This document shows, in pieces, positions 46,829-57,246 of a DNA stretch of 64,000 bases (positions are counted from its first letter, which is position 1; every line of letters begins with the position of its first letter). The notes beneath the pieces are model-generated. The model was not told the DNA's origin and made no database searches. It worked only from the letters and a program-made list of their open reading frames with translations. The stretch is from contig JAAALK010000288.1 of assembly GCA_019279435.1 (NCBI GenBank), forward strand, positions 52,829,742 to 52,893,741, in the 5' to 3' direction. The DNA is from Zizania palustris (taxonomy: Eukaryota > Streptophyta > Magnoliopsida > Poales > Poaceae). The translations under genes were made by a program, and so were the position numbers.

Positions 46829-47323
46829 TGTTGGCGTAAAAGATTACGCTAACAGGTTTCTGTAGAAAAGAAACTAACAAACGAAGTGTTTGCGAAGCAA
46901 ACTGTTCTAAGCCTCCGAAAGGATAATAGCTTAGAATAGTTCGAAAGTGTGTATTGAATCACTTGTAATCGGTCCCTATTACAGGGTGAAATGGGGGGTA
47001 TTTATAGGCCTAAACATTAAGGAAAAGACCTATTTACCCCTCTATTACAACCGACATTAAGGAAACTATTCGGTTTCCTTAATAGGGCTAAAATGGTAAA
47101 AGACTAATCTAATAGGATAGAAGATAAGTCTTCCATCTTAGCTGGCAGAAAAGATCCTGAAGGGCTTGGGTTCGAAGACATACTTCGAACTAGTGCCTGT
47201 CTTCGGGCTTCGAACGAGGTTCTGGGCATCTTCGAAGATGGTCTTCGGACAACCTTCGAACTGGTTGACTGCCTTTATGCTTCTTCGGCAATAACCCCGA
47301 AGATGAGATATTTTCCCCCAACA
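46829..47323 (-). repeat. Element H 5' LTR
   Basis: 495 bp, identical by eye to 35682-36176. A TATA box on the minus strand (plus TATTTATA, 46999-47006) should drive the gag-pol transcript. The TTCGAAG words near 47170-47260 lie in U3. Confidence 0.95.
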
Positions 47324-47328
47324 CCTTT

Positions 47329-48232
47329 TATGTGAGACTTCATGTGGGCGAAGCATTGGAAATATTGCCTCAGTGTCTGCCTGGGCTGCTGCTTCACTTG
47401 GAAAAGGCTTCCCGTTGACATTGGGGCCACGAAGGTCCCTTTGAAATTATTTACGAACTTTTTTCAATTGCCCCCAAGACTTTATTGAACAATGTTTCAA
47501 AGACCAGAACCATCGAAGGGCTACCCCTTCGAGCGCGAGGGGAAAACACTTGGCCATCGTGTCACGGACCCATCCGCTGGCCTCTATTGCTAAGGTATAC
47601 AAATGGGAAAATTCCTGGGATCTGCTTCTCCGGAGTACTTGGGGAGTTTGGCCGCTTAGAACCTGGATTCGAAGTGCACTTTTTGTAGGTCAGGGTGTAG
47701 CGGAGAATCTTTGTCGAAGGAGGCATTCTGGTCACTCCTTCAGGCTTCTTGATCTTCAGGATCACTTACTGCGATGACTTCGCGAGGCGGCGCCTGTCTT
47801 CTAGATTCGTCTTGAGCTTGAGGCTGATCCATAGCTGCTTGCCGCCACCTTTGCAGGTCTGCTTTGAGCAGAGCGATTTTGGAGTCCATAGCATCATGTG
47901 GGCTCCCGCTCCCTCCAGAATGAGCTTCCCAGTCTTACGACTGGATAGAGTCTGTGCGAAGCACAGTCAAGGTAACAGGGGGCTCTCTAGGCAGACACGG
48001 CCCAGTGGCTTCTAGAATGTACCGTGGCCTGCAGTCGTGCTGAGACATCGGTGGATTCCGAAGGGTCAGCTACTTTGGATTGGGGTTGAGCGTAGGTAGC
48101 ATCTTCAGAAGCTTAGCGAGGAGGGACTATGGAGGGCTCCATAGTCCTAGTAGCAATGTCTAGGGGTTCCAGCTGGGAGATCTGAGTGGATATTCAGGCG
48201 GTGATGGTGGCCTTCCTTCTCTTGTGAGGCAT
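47329..48232 (-). pseudogene. Element B gag N-terminal part
   Basis: The minus-strand start codon at 48232 follows the primer site by 45 bases and opens a basic N-terminus (MPHKRRKAT). The remaining text, in several frames, aligns with H gag from its start to about residue 280, ending where H inserted. Frames are broken repeatedly, so it is inactive. Confidence 0.78.
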
Positions 48233-48277
48233 GGCTCGATGTGAAATTAGGTAGAGATGTTAGTTTTTGTACTAATG

Positions 48278-48295
48278 TCCCCACGGACGGCGCCA
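48278..48295 (-). other. Element B primer binding site
   Basis: TGGCGCCGTCCGTGGGGA on the minus strand, identical to the site in H, two bases from the LTR. Confidence 0.8.
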
Positions 48296-48297
48296 AC

Positions 48298-48855
48298 TGT
48301 TGGCGCAAAGGATTACGCTAACAGGTTTAGAGTAACGTCAAAGGGTTAAATGCACGAAGTAGTTAACTGTGGACCAATCTAGGCCTCCGCTGGGGATAAT
48401 AACCTAGGATCAGTTCGAAGTGTATTTATTATTGTCATTATTCAATGTCCTTTTACAGTAGAAAATGGGGTATTTATAGGCATGGATACAATAGAAAAAG
48501 ACTATCTTGCCCTCTAGTTATAACCGCCATAGTGGGCACTATTCTTGGCGCTCCGTAGGGGTAAAAAGGACAAATGTCATGTGAACACTCGGATAAAGCA
48601 GACGTCTTGTCATTTTGGGTGGCGCCCCTTCGAAGGAGAAGGCTCCGAACATGCCCTGGTGATGGGGCTTACACAAAAGACACATGCCTCGAAGCTGAAT
48701 CCTACTGCAAAGTCACGCATGTGATCCGATCCTAACGAGAGACTTCGAGTTCTTCTCCCTAGAGCATAGAGTGATATTCAGAGACTTCACACTTGTCATC
48801 CTTCAGAGCATCTCTTCGGAGCATAAAACCTTGTTGGGATTATTTCCCCCAAACA
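48298..48855 (-). repeat. Element B 5' LTR
   Basis: 558 bp. On the plus strand it starts TGTTGGCGCAAAGGATTACGC and ends CCCCCAAACA, clearly related to the H LTR but longer and diverged. No second copy is in the window because the 3' end of B is lost. The right flank is CCTTG. Confidence 0.85.
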
Positions 48856-49306
48856 CCTTGCAATGTAATTTTGTTTAGCTTGAACGAAAATGTCACCTTC
48901 TTGTTACTCGAGTCACATTCCATTGGATTGTGCATTTCTAACCAATTCATTCCTAAAATAGCATCATATCCTCGTAAAGTCAGCACTTTCATAGTATGAC
49001 AGAAGGTATGACCTTGTACCCACCACTCAAATTGAGTAATCTTCTTTGCACAGTCAATGATTGAACCATTGGCCACCTTTACTTTCAGAGATGTTATTTG
49101 TTCCACTAGTAACTGTAATTTGCTTAAGAGCTCTTCATGAAAAAGTTGTGAGAGCTACCTGAATCCACCAAAAATAGCAGCTTTGTCATTGGACTAGTAC
49201 TTGCAATTGAATGGTGTTTGAGTGCATTTGTTGACGGATAAGCAGCTTCACCCTCTTCTTCTGGTGCATCTCCCACAGCCAAAGCATCGAGGACTGCATC
49301 AGACAT
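48856..49306 (-). pseudogene. Element C aspartic protease
   Basis: The minus strand reads LLFLVDSGSSHNFFMKS (catalytic Asp-Ser-Gly, ~49160), a frame change near 49110, then ITSLKVKVANGSII and YDAILGMNWLEMHNP (49106-48940), the end of the retropepsin fold as in plant gypsy elements. It is cut off by element B. Confidence 0.82.
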
Positions 49307-50446
49307 AATTTCAGCATGGTCTAAAACTTCAGTAGCATGGGCCTGTGCCGTGGCTGTAATGGTGCATTGATGTCCTCAAGTGAATTTTTCACCACACTTG
49401 AAGCAAAGGCCATGTACGCGTAGGTATTCTCTTAATTGTTGAGCCTTCCACAAATCTCCAGACCCAACCTTTGTTTTATCAATGGTATTGCCAGCAGGTC
49501 CCTATTTAGCCATCCACTTCTTTTTGGTGTCTCTAGATTCCATCAGTCCTTCTTTGGCTAACGCCAGGTGATACATATGACACATGGATTTAGACACTTG
49601 AGATTGCACATGTATGCGAATATCCTCCTTTAGTCCCAGAACAAATTGTCCCACCAACCATAGCTCATAGGCTGCAGCTGGGTCATACAACCTTATCTGG
49701 TACAACAAATTGTCGAATTGACTTTTATATTCATTCACCGTTGATACTTGTCTCAATTTCAATAACTCATTCATCTTGATATGTTGAATATCGACCTCAA
49801 ACTCCATCAGAATAGTAGAACTGAATTATATCCATGTATGACGTCCGACAACCTGTTTTCATGCCTTGTACCAATGGGCAGCTTTACTGATCATGTTCAG
49901 GGTGGCAACAACCACTTTATAGTTCGCAGGAACTTGATATATATCGAAATAGGTTAAGCAATGATCAAGCCACACCCTCACATCAGTGCCATCAAATTTA
50001 GGGAGATCCATCTTCGGTGGTGTCCACCTCCTCTAGGGAAACTCCAAACCTCCTCTATCTCTCTCATACCCATCCACAATTGCGGGAACAGCAACAAGAC
50101 TTTCTTTTGGAGACATACGCTCCCTCTGCAACTCCATCTTGAAATCAATCTGCATCAACTTCTCTTAGATCAAATCCAATCCCTCTACCTTTGCTGCCAA
50201 ACTTGATAGAGCATCGACCTTCCTAGTTAACATAGCCATCACCTCCAACATACGCTCCTCCATCTCTCCCAAAGCCGACTGTATTTGTCTCACTTGGAGT
50301 GAAGGTCGCGCCAGATTGAGAGACTTTCTTTCAAATCAGTTGAACCCCGGGAGGATTTAGAGTCGATCACGCCGTAGTGATCCCCACCTCACCACTGGAA
50401 TTTTACCAACCGGTCAGATTTACAAGCACTGCTCAACCGATCCTTG
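49307..50446 (-). pseudogene. Element C gag and leader
   Basis: 49807-49502 on the minus strand is open and contains LRQVSTVNEYKSQFDNLLYQI and FVLGLKEDIRIHVQ, the core of the gypsy gag domain. Upstream gag (to about 50300) is present in shifted frames with several stops. 49380-49440 holds a Cys/His region likely to be the knuckle remains. Confidence 0.75.
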
Positions 50447-50458
50447 GCTCTGATACCA
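50447..50458 (-). other. Element C primer binding site
   Basis: The plus strand reads GCTCTGATACCA, the exact complement of the initiator-Met site TGGTATCAGAGC, two bases from the LTR. Confidence 0.85.
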
Positions 50459-50460
50459 AT

Positions 50461-50723
50461 TGTCACAGACCTCACCGGCAGCGATGTCTCGCCGGAGTTG
50501 AATGTGACCTAGGTATTACACAGAGGGAGACAAACCAAGGAAAGCAAAACGAAATTCTGTTTCTTTTCTTTCTTGTCTGATCCATACAATACGAGATACT
50601 TCCTTTATTTAATCAAAGATAACTTGCCTCCCAAGTATTCTACTAATACTAAACTTAACTATTAAGTTTCCTACTAATTGCCTACTCATCTCCTGCTAAT
50701 CTCTCTTTAAGTGGTCCCTGACA
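50461..50723 (-). repeat. Element C 5' LTR
   Basis: 263 bp. Plus-strand ends are TGTCACAGAC and GTCCCTGACA, so the element-strand ends are TGTCAGGG and TGTGACA. Only one copy is present. Immediately to the right TTGATACCATTGTAAC looks like a partial second primer site next to another LTR, so C may sit in an older minus-strand element. Confidence 0.7.
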
Positions 50724-51090
50724 TTGATACCATTGTAACTACTCGATGGTGACGCTCGCTCGCCGGAGAGTACGAATACTCATCGGAGATGGAAAAACAA
50801 GAGAGAATCGCTACAAACACGCAAGAACACAGAACAGGGGAATTTGGTGAACTTTCTGTTATGATTTTCTTGTCCCCTACGCACTGGCTTGCATCCGACA
50901 AAATGCCATGCCTCCTGTTCAGAATACGTCTTCCATTACAGTCTTTACGCTTTTCCCACTCAAACACACACCACACAAATATGCTTTCAGCTGATCACTT
51001 CCCGCCAGCTTCCTCTTCCATTACAGACGCCGATGTCACAGTGGAAGTTGTGACAAGCCCCGAAGGCCGACGCCGACGAGGGCGTATAGG
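50724..51090. other. Unassigned sequence, possible old LTR
   Basis: It starts with GATACCAT/TGTAACTACTCG, which could be a degraded primer site and the start of a minus-strand LTR. There is no paired copy and no convincing gene up to the MCTP-like stretch. Confidence 0.3.
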
Positions 51091-51094
51091 GGAG

Positions 51095-52157
51095 GAGATC
51101 TCCGACGACAAGCCGCCGGCGGCAGCTGAGAAATCCAGCGCGACGGCAGACGAAGCTGCTGTATTGGGGAAAGTGCGAATTCGGCTCTCAACTCTTGAGA
51201 TTGGGAAGGGTGTACACCCACACATATCCATTACTTGTCCTCCATCCATCAGGAGTTAAGAAAATGGGAGAACTCCACCTTGCCATCAGGTTCTCGGCCA
51301 AATACCTTCTCAATGTGTTCTTCACTTACTCACGGCCGGCCTCTCCTTCCCAAGATGCATTACGCCCGGCCACTATCAATAGTGCCGTAGGAAATGCTTC
51401 GCCACCAAGCTGTGTAGCTTCATTAGCTTGTTGCACAGCGCCTGGGGTGCATGGGGCCACCAGTTCGCAGGGAGGTTGTCTAGTACATGTCAGATGCTCG
51501 ATCACACCTGTGGAGCATGCAGAGAAGTAAGGCTAACTTCTTCCGTCTCATGCAAGTCTTCTCCGGATTCATAGCTACAGGAAAGTGGTTTGGCGACGTT
51601 TGCTAGTGGAAGAACCCAGTCACCACAATCTTAGTTCATGTGCTATTTGTCATGCTTGTCTTATATCCAGACCTTATCCTTCCAACGATCTTCCTCTACA
51701 TGTTCTTGATAGGGTTGTGGAATTTTACCGGTTCCGACCATGATTCCCACCTCATATGAACACGAGGATATCTTGTGCTGATGTTTCGAATCCAGATGAG
51801 CTTGATGAGGAATTTGACACATTCCCAACTTCAAGGAGTCCATAGCTCATTAGGATGAGGTATGACAGACTACGACATGTTGCTAGGAAGATACAAACAG
51901 TTGTTGGGGATATTACAACTCAAGGAGAGAGGTTGCAGTCACTGCTGGGGGTGAGGGATCCAAGGGCCACATATATGTTCCTATTGCTTTGCCTGTTTAC
52001 TGCAATTATAATGTATGTGACACTGACACTATTCCAAGTGACTGCATTCTGCCTTGTGTTCTTCTGGATGAGGCACCCGCGGTTTCGCCATAAGGTGCCG
52101 GTAGCGCCTATCAACTTCTTCAGGAGGCTACCTGCAAAGACGGACTCATTGCTGTGA
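51095..52157 (+). pseudogene. MCTP / FT-interacting-protein-like C-terminal fragment
   Basis: Segments in shifted frames match the end of plant multiple C2 domain and transmembrane region proteins, which act at ER membranes and plasmodesmata. They are GKVRIRLSTLE (end of the last C2 domain), YPLLVLHPSGVKKMGELHLAIRFS, then KANFFRLMQVFSGF, GKWFGDVC, a stop, WKNPVTTILVHVLF, PDLILPTIFLYMFLIGLWN, and finally MRYDRLRHVARKIQTVVGD with GERLQSLLGVRDPRAT, two membrane segments and FRRLPAKTDSLL at the stop. At least two frameshifts and two stops are present, and the upstream C2 domains are missing. No introns, as expected for most of this family. Confidence 0.85.
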
Positions 52158-52724
52158 AGATCTTAGAGATCAATTTCTGATATTCTATCTATTTATAATC
52201 GGAGATCATGATATTTAATCTCTCATGCATTTGAAATTACAGACTAATTTGATTTCTAAAACATCTGTGGTGGGTGTTCTACTTCATGGCCAAATACAGC
52301 GACCAGGGCTACATGATCTTCCTAATGTCCTTGCGGGGCCTGACCTTAGGTTATAAATAATGATGACGCTATTTATATATTCTGATATCCTTGAGTTTTT
52401 GCCTTGTAAGATCATATAACTTTTCCATGTTACTGCAGTTTTGAAGATGATCTTATCATCGCAGTTGGAAAAGGAGACCCTGCAGTAGTGATGGCTGACT
52501 ATGGATTTAGGTAATCTTTGTTGTTGATATTACGACTTCAGTTTAAATATTAGCTATGTAGGTTGTGCTTGCCCATTCTCCTTACATAGAGCTGGTGAAT
52601 CGGTATACCATTAAATTATATATTACTATATTAATCCTAAAAGTTCTATTTCTTTAGACAAACTCCGATTCTCTATGTTTTATAACTTTTCATGAACATG
52701 TCAAATAATCTTGCAATTCAACAG
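52158..52724. other. Unassigned interval with a possible exon
   Basis: AT-rich, intron-like. 52439-52510 is flanked by a TGCAG acceptor and a GTAATC donor and reads FEDDLIIAVGKGDP then VVMADYGF in one frame. I do not recognise it. Near 52260-52370 another coding-like patch has no clear frame. They could be upstream exons of the following pseudogene or pieces of other genes. Confidence 0.35.
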
Positions 52725-54374
52725 GATGTATATTGACAGAATCTTGCAATTCCATTTTAGGAGACAGACACAACTGTCAAAGAATCCCACCCAATGGCTA
52801 ACTGATTGGGCGCCTTAACCACAGGGATGTATATTGACAGAATCTTGCAATTCCATTTTAGGAGACAGACACAACTGTCAAGGAATCCCACCCAATGGCT
52901 AACTGATTGGGCGCCTGAACCACAGGGATGTATATTGACAGAATCTTGCAATTCCATTTTAGGAGACAGACACAACTGTCAATGAATCCCACCCAATGGC
53001 TAACTGATTGGGCGCCTGAACCACAGGGATGTATATTGACAGAATCTTGCAATTCCATTTTAGGAGACAGACACAACTGTCAAAGAATCCCACCCAATGG
53101 CTAACTGATTGGGCGCCTGAACCACATGGATGTATATTGACAGAATCTTGCAATTCCATTTTAGGAGACAGACACAACTGTCAAAGAATCCCACCCAATG
53201 GCTAACTGATTGGGCGCCTGAACCACAGGGATGTATATTGACAGAATCTTGCAATTTCATTTTAGGAGACAGACACAACTGTCAATGAATCCCACCCAAT
53301 GGCTAACTGATTGGGCGCCTGAACCACAGGGATGTATATTGACAGAATCTTGCAATTCCATTTTAGGAGACAGACACAACTGTCAATGAATCCCACCCAA
53401 TGGCTAACTGATTGGGCGCCTGAACCACAGGGATGTATATTGACAGAATCTTGCAATTCCATTTTAGGAGACAGACACAACTGTCAAAGAATCCCACCCA
53501 ATGGCTAACTGATTGGGCGCCTGAACCACAGGGATGTATATTGACAGAATCTTGCAATTCCATTTTAGGAGACAGACACAACTGTCAAAGAATCCCACCC
53601 AATGGCTAACTGATTGGGCGCCTGAACCACAGGGATGTATATTGACAGAATCTTGCAATTCCATTTTAGGAGACAGACACAACTGTCAATGAATCCCACC
53701 CAATGGCTAACTGATTGGGCGCCTGAACCACAGGGATGTATATTGACAGAATCTTGCAATTCCATTTTAGGAGACAGACACAACTGTCAAAGAATCCCAC
53801 CCAATGGCTAACTGATTGGGCGCCTGAACCACAGGGATGTATATTGACAGAATCTTGCAATTCCATTTTAGGAGACAGAAACAACTGTCAAAGAATCCCA
53901 CCCAATGGCTAACTGATTGGGCGCCTGAACCACAGGGATGTATATTGACAGAATCTTGCAATTCCATTTTAGGAGACAGACACAACTGTCAAAGAATCCC
54001 ACCCAATGGCTAACTGATTGGGCGCCTGAACCACAGGGATGTATATTGACAGAATCTTGCAATTCCATTTTAGGAGACAGACACAACTGTCAATGAATCA
54101 CACCCAATGGCTAACTGATTGGGCGCCTGAACCACAGGGATGTATATTGACAGAATCTTGCAATTCCATTTTAGGAGACAGACACAACTGTCAAAGAATC
54201 CCACCCAATGGCTCACTGATTGGGCGCCTGAACCACAGGGATGTATATTGACAGAATCTTGCAATTCCATTTTAGGAGACAGACACAACTGTCAAAGAAT
54301 CCCACCCAATGGCTAACTGATTGGGCGCCTGAACCACAGGGATGTATATTGACAGAATCTTGCAATTCCATTTT
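52725..54374 (+). repeat. 101-bp tandem array, 16 full units plus a partial, derived from a CSC1/OSCA exon
   Basis: GATGTATATTGA recurs every 101 bp from 52725 to 54341, 17 times. In one frame the unit reads QTQLSKNPTQWLTDWAPEP, which matches the exon just before the membrane region of plant CSC1/OSCA channels. In the next phase it reads DVY, stop, QNLAIPF. Units share the stop (TGA where Trp is expected) and an extra G after CCACAG, so those defects predate expansion. Units differ mainly at one AAAG/AATG/AAGG site and a few singletons. The 72-codon frames across it have no independent meaning. Confidence 0.92.
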
Positions 54375-55286
54375 TCTCTCTCGATATGTGCAAGTTCCTG
54401 ATATCTGCTGCAGTTTTTGCTTGGTGCTCTTCTACATGATACTTATTGCTTTTGTGCAACCACTTGCCAAGTTGCTTTCCACTATGTCCCTTGAGGGTGG
54501 TGCTATAAGTTGTACATGTTTTTTTTTGCTATTCACTCATGTGCGACGTTTTATAACTTGCACAAAAGTGGTAAAATCCTTCTTACAGGGTTTTCTTCCT
54601 GATTTGGCTTTGAAGATTATTCGCTATATCCTCCCTACAGTTCTGCTGATCTTGTCAAAGGTTGAAGGTTACTTCTCTTTATCTTCTTTGGAAAGAAGTG
54701 CTGCTTTAAAATATTACAGCTTCATGCTGGTGAATGTATATCTTGGAAGCATAATCGTCAGCACAGCTTTTGAACAGCTATATGCATTTTTTCACCAACC
54801 TCCTACACAGTAAAATTTCTTCCCACAACCTCTCTCTTTTGTCTTCATTTTTTCACATACGCTAATTTCCTTTTCTCATGTCATGCCATACAAGTAAATT
54901 GTGGTAGCACACTGCTGCTTCTCATGTTATACTAAAATGACATCTCCTTCCTTTTCTGCAGAATACCAAGGACCATTCGAGTAGCTATACCAATGAAAGC
55001 TACATTTTTTATGACATACATAATGGTTGACGGCTGGGCTAGTATTGCGAATGAGATTCTTCAAGTGAAGCCACTGGTCATAAACCACCTGAAGAACACG
55101 TTTAACGTGAAAACAGAACGGGGCAGGGAGAAGGCCATGGATCCAAGCAGCATTGGACTTGCAGAGGCCAGAGAACCTTCCATCCTTGCAGCTGTATTTC
55201 CTTCTTGGGCAGTTGGGCTCGTGTACGCAGTGATCACCCCCATTCTCCTTCCGTTCATAATCATCATTTTCGCCCTTCCTTGCTGA
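54375..55286 (+). pseudogene. CSC1-like / OSCA channel C-terminal fragment
   Basis: Follows directly from the last repeat unit. Exon to 54809: FLVLFYMILIAFVQPLAKL-like membrane segment, FLPDLALKIIRYILPTVLL, SKVEGYFSLSSLERSAALKYY, VNVYLGSIIVSTAFEQL. An intron, 54810-54961 (GTAAAA...CTGCAG), then IPRTIRVAIPMKATFFMTYIMVDGWASIA, VNHLKNTFNVKTERGREKAMD-like text and GLVYAVITPILLPFIIIIFAL with a stop at 55284. It matches the 7TM region (RSN1_7TM) of hyperosmolality-gated cation channels, which lie in the plasma membrane. The exon-intron junction is kept, so this is a DNA copy or relic, not a retrocopy. The N-terminal two thirds are missing, and the end is shorter than in relatives. Confidence 0.87.
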
Positions 55287-56711
55287 ACTGTTAGACTGTT
55301 TTGGTTGCCTTGGTAGGCTAGGATATCACTGTGACATTGCACCTTCAGTACCTTTTCTGTAGTATCAGCTTGTTTAGGCTTTAGTTTTCTGAATTATTTG
55401 AAGTCAATTTATTTGACTGCTTCCATTGATAGACTAATGCAAGAAATATCATTAATTAGTGGTTTTCTCACTATGGTGTGATGTTTGTACACTTTTTCTG
55501 GACTTTAGATTAGCAACGTTCCGCAGACAAAATTCCTACTGTTGTGTGTGTTCGATAGGAGGTACGCATATTTCTCATTTTTTATGTATGTTCTACTGTT
55601 TATTCGGTTTTTCTATATGGACCTGGTAGAGAACACATTTTCACTACTGATAATTTATTGTATCATTTTTTCTATATGCATTAGAAAAACCATTTAGCTG
55701 CGTTGGTTCATAATGAAGTAAATTGCATCAATTAATGATAATATTATTTGGAGATATAAACAAAGTTTAAAAGGGTTTTCAAATGATCATTGTTTATTCT
55801 TTTTTATATTCCTTTTAGATATCAACATAGCCAAATCAAATTGATATGTATCTATTTCCTGACTACAATATTTGTTAATTTATACTCGCTGAATAATTAA
55901 ATAGTGCACAAATTGACAGGGCGCACGAAGGGCGCCTTGCTGCCTAATTACTATCATTAAAAGAGCGGCCTTTTGCTGCCCCCCACGATGCTCCACGTCA
56001 TCATTTTGCTAAAAAACCCTACATTTTTCTGTAATTGGCTAATCCTACAGTGCTTTGGTTGGCGTGGCCACTCCCACATACCGCCACGTCGCCGGGGCCG
56101 GCTTTTTTGCGAAAAAAAACACTCGGTTTCGGAGATTTTATACACAACGCCCTATTTTCATTGAGTTGCGATTTTTTTCATCTAAGCCCTCGATTTTGGA
56201 GATTTTATACCCGAAGTACAGAAAATTCGGAAAATCGAAATGCGCTCTGATAACGAAAAACTCAGAGTGTTTTTTGCAAAATGTCCTAGGCAGTGGGGAG
56301 CACAGCCCCCGCGTGCCCCATTCCCCATTCGGTATTCTTGTCCCCTGCTTAACCCTAGCCTCCTACACTGCCCTCACCCCTGGTGCTCGCAGAAACGATC
56401 TGTCGCGGCGCCGGAGGAGACAACTGTCGTCGATCTGAGCGCCGGCGCCGGTGTGGCTTGGCTGGGTTGTTGGGAGGGACAGGTTGATGCACTGGTGGTG
56501 GCATGTGCAATGTGGCCGGGAACACTGGATGGGATTAAGGTTCTTGTGTTTTGAAGCTTGCTGTATTTGATTTTGTTTTGAAGGGTGGGAGGGGGTAGCT
56601 TGGATTTCGAGGAGTTTCTTGGCTGCCTGGGTCTTGGGAAAGTTTGAATTTTTGAGGTGCGGTTTCAGCTTGAAGGTTTGATTTCTTTGGGGTGGTGAAA
56701 CTTGGGCAGGA
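55287..56711. other. Noncoding flank between CSC1 and glycosylase fragments
   Basis: 55287-55910 is AT-rich 3' flank. 55915-56290 has a GC/AT mosaic with GCGCACGAAGGGCGCC inverted words, CCACGTCGCCGGGGCC, and two GGAGATTTTATAC repeats (56131 and 56199). It reads like a repeat and is unassigned. 56300-56711 may be the promoter and leader of the fragment that starts at 56712. Confidence 0.4.
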
Positions 56712-57246
56712 ATGGCTTCCATGGACGGTGCGCCGAGGGTCTGGTCGCTGAACATAATGGCGCCTGAGGCGGAGACGGACGTGGATGCGAGGCCGGTGCT
56801 GGTGCCGAGAGGCAACAAGGCCAAGTCGGCCCATGCGGCTGCTCGAAAGCCTTCCCCCAAGCCAACGAGGAAGGCGGACGCGGCGGTGGGTACGCCGAAG
56901 AAACCTGTTGCCGCCGCTGCCGATGGTGCCGGTGCAGGCAAGGGCTCATCCCCCTTGCTATCTACTAGGTGGACGCAACCGTCGCTGAGGAAGCACGACA
57001 TGCCCGTGCACCTCAACATATTGGTCAATGTGTCTTGCTCCTCGGAGGCCTCTGTTGAGTCGCTCTACGGCCGGCCCTCCGACAGAAGGTTGGAGAAGAA
57101 ATTTTCTAGGTACGGCGTGCCAAGGCGAGGGAATTGAAGACTGTGGGGAAGGTGGCGGCGGAGAAGGGTGCTGCCGATGTGGATGTTGTAACTCCGGCCA
57201 CACTGGAAACTAGGAAGAGGAGATGCGCCTTGATCACTCCGACCAC
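56712..57246 (+). pseudogene. DNA-3-methyladenine glycosylase I-like, first-exon fragment
   Basis: The ATG at 56712 opens MASMDGAPRVWSLNIMAPE, then a Lys/Pro/Ala-rich region (ARKPSPKPTRKADAAV) and LNILVNVSCSSEASVESLYGR, the disordered N-terminus of plant TAG-type glycosylases that remove 3-methyladenine from DNA. After a frameshift near 57125, KRRCALITPTT ends at a donor (GTGAGTTC, 57247). This is the start of the catalytic domain (usually RCAW.TP.TDP). The zinc-binding and catalytic exons are absent downstream, so it is a gene fragment. Confidence 0.75.

Larger units (their letters stand above)
35682..47323 (-). mobile_element. Element H: intact Tat-lineage Ty3/gypsy element carrying an antisense gene
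   Basis: Two 495-bp LTRs (35682-36176 and 46829-47323) appear identical base for base. The target duplication is CCTTT at 35677-35681 and 47324-47328. The primer site lies beside the right LTR, so the element reads on the minus strand. A single 1798-codon frame encodes gag-protease-RT-RNase H-integrase. Between the pol stop and the 3' LTR are 5.2 kb holding a 61-bp tandem array and a multi-exon gene on the opposite strand. This plan (extra 3' region, antisense frame, satellite-like 3' repeats, dual RNase H) fits the Tat lineage. It is the youngest element here and possibly still mobile. Confidence 0.95.
4518..48855 (-). mobile_element. Element B: minus-strand Tat-like gypsy element, shattered by three insertions
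   Basis: Pieces at 4518-5141, 22597-23639, 34736-35681 and 47329-48855 are collinear, in order, with the polyprotein of element H at 41370-46766. They read gag, protease, then RT from right to left. The 5' LTR (48298-48855) and primer site (48278-48295) are present. The left side ends inside the RT/RNase H region near 4518, so the integrase, the 3' half and the 3' LTR are missing. Each gap is filled by a complete element with its own duplicated target, which supports a single original element. It carries many stops and one protease-destroying deletion, so it is inactive. Confidence 0.88.
48856..50723 (-). mobile_element. Element C: 5' part of an old minus-strand gypsy element
   Basis: Right to left: a short LTR (50461-50723), initiator-Met primer site, leader, gag and protease, ending at the B LTR. 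RT, integrase and 3' LTR are absent from the window. The protease frame runs into the first bases of the B LTR by chance. B most likely inserted here, and the other half was lost with the left side of B. Confidence 0.78.

Noticed and set aside
52757..54288. Series of identical 72-codon minus-strand open frames every 101 bp, as a repeated peptide gene
   Set aside because: They are a product of the tandem unit, which on the plus strand is an exon relic of a CSC1/OSCA gene. No start context or promoter supports minus-strand coding.
52725..54374. CRISPR-like array
   Set aside because: The whole 101-bp unit is repeated with no variable spacers, and the setting is a plant genome.
54375..55286. A working CSC1/OSCA gene
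   Set aside because: The N-terminal two thirds are missing, the preceding exon has become a frameshifted array with stops, and the C-terminus ends early.
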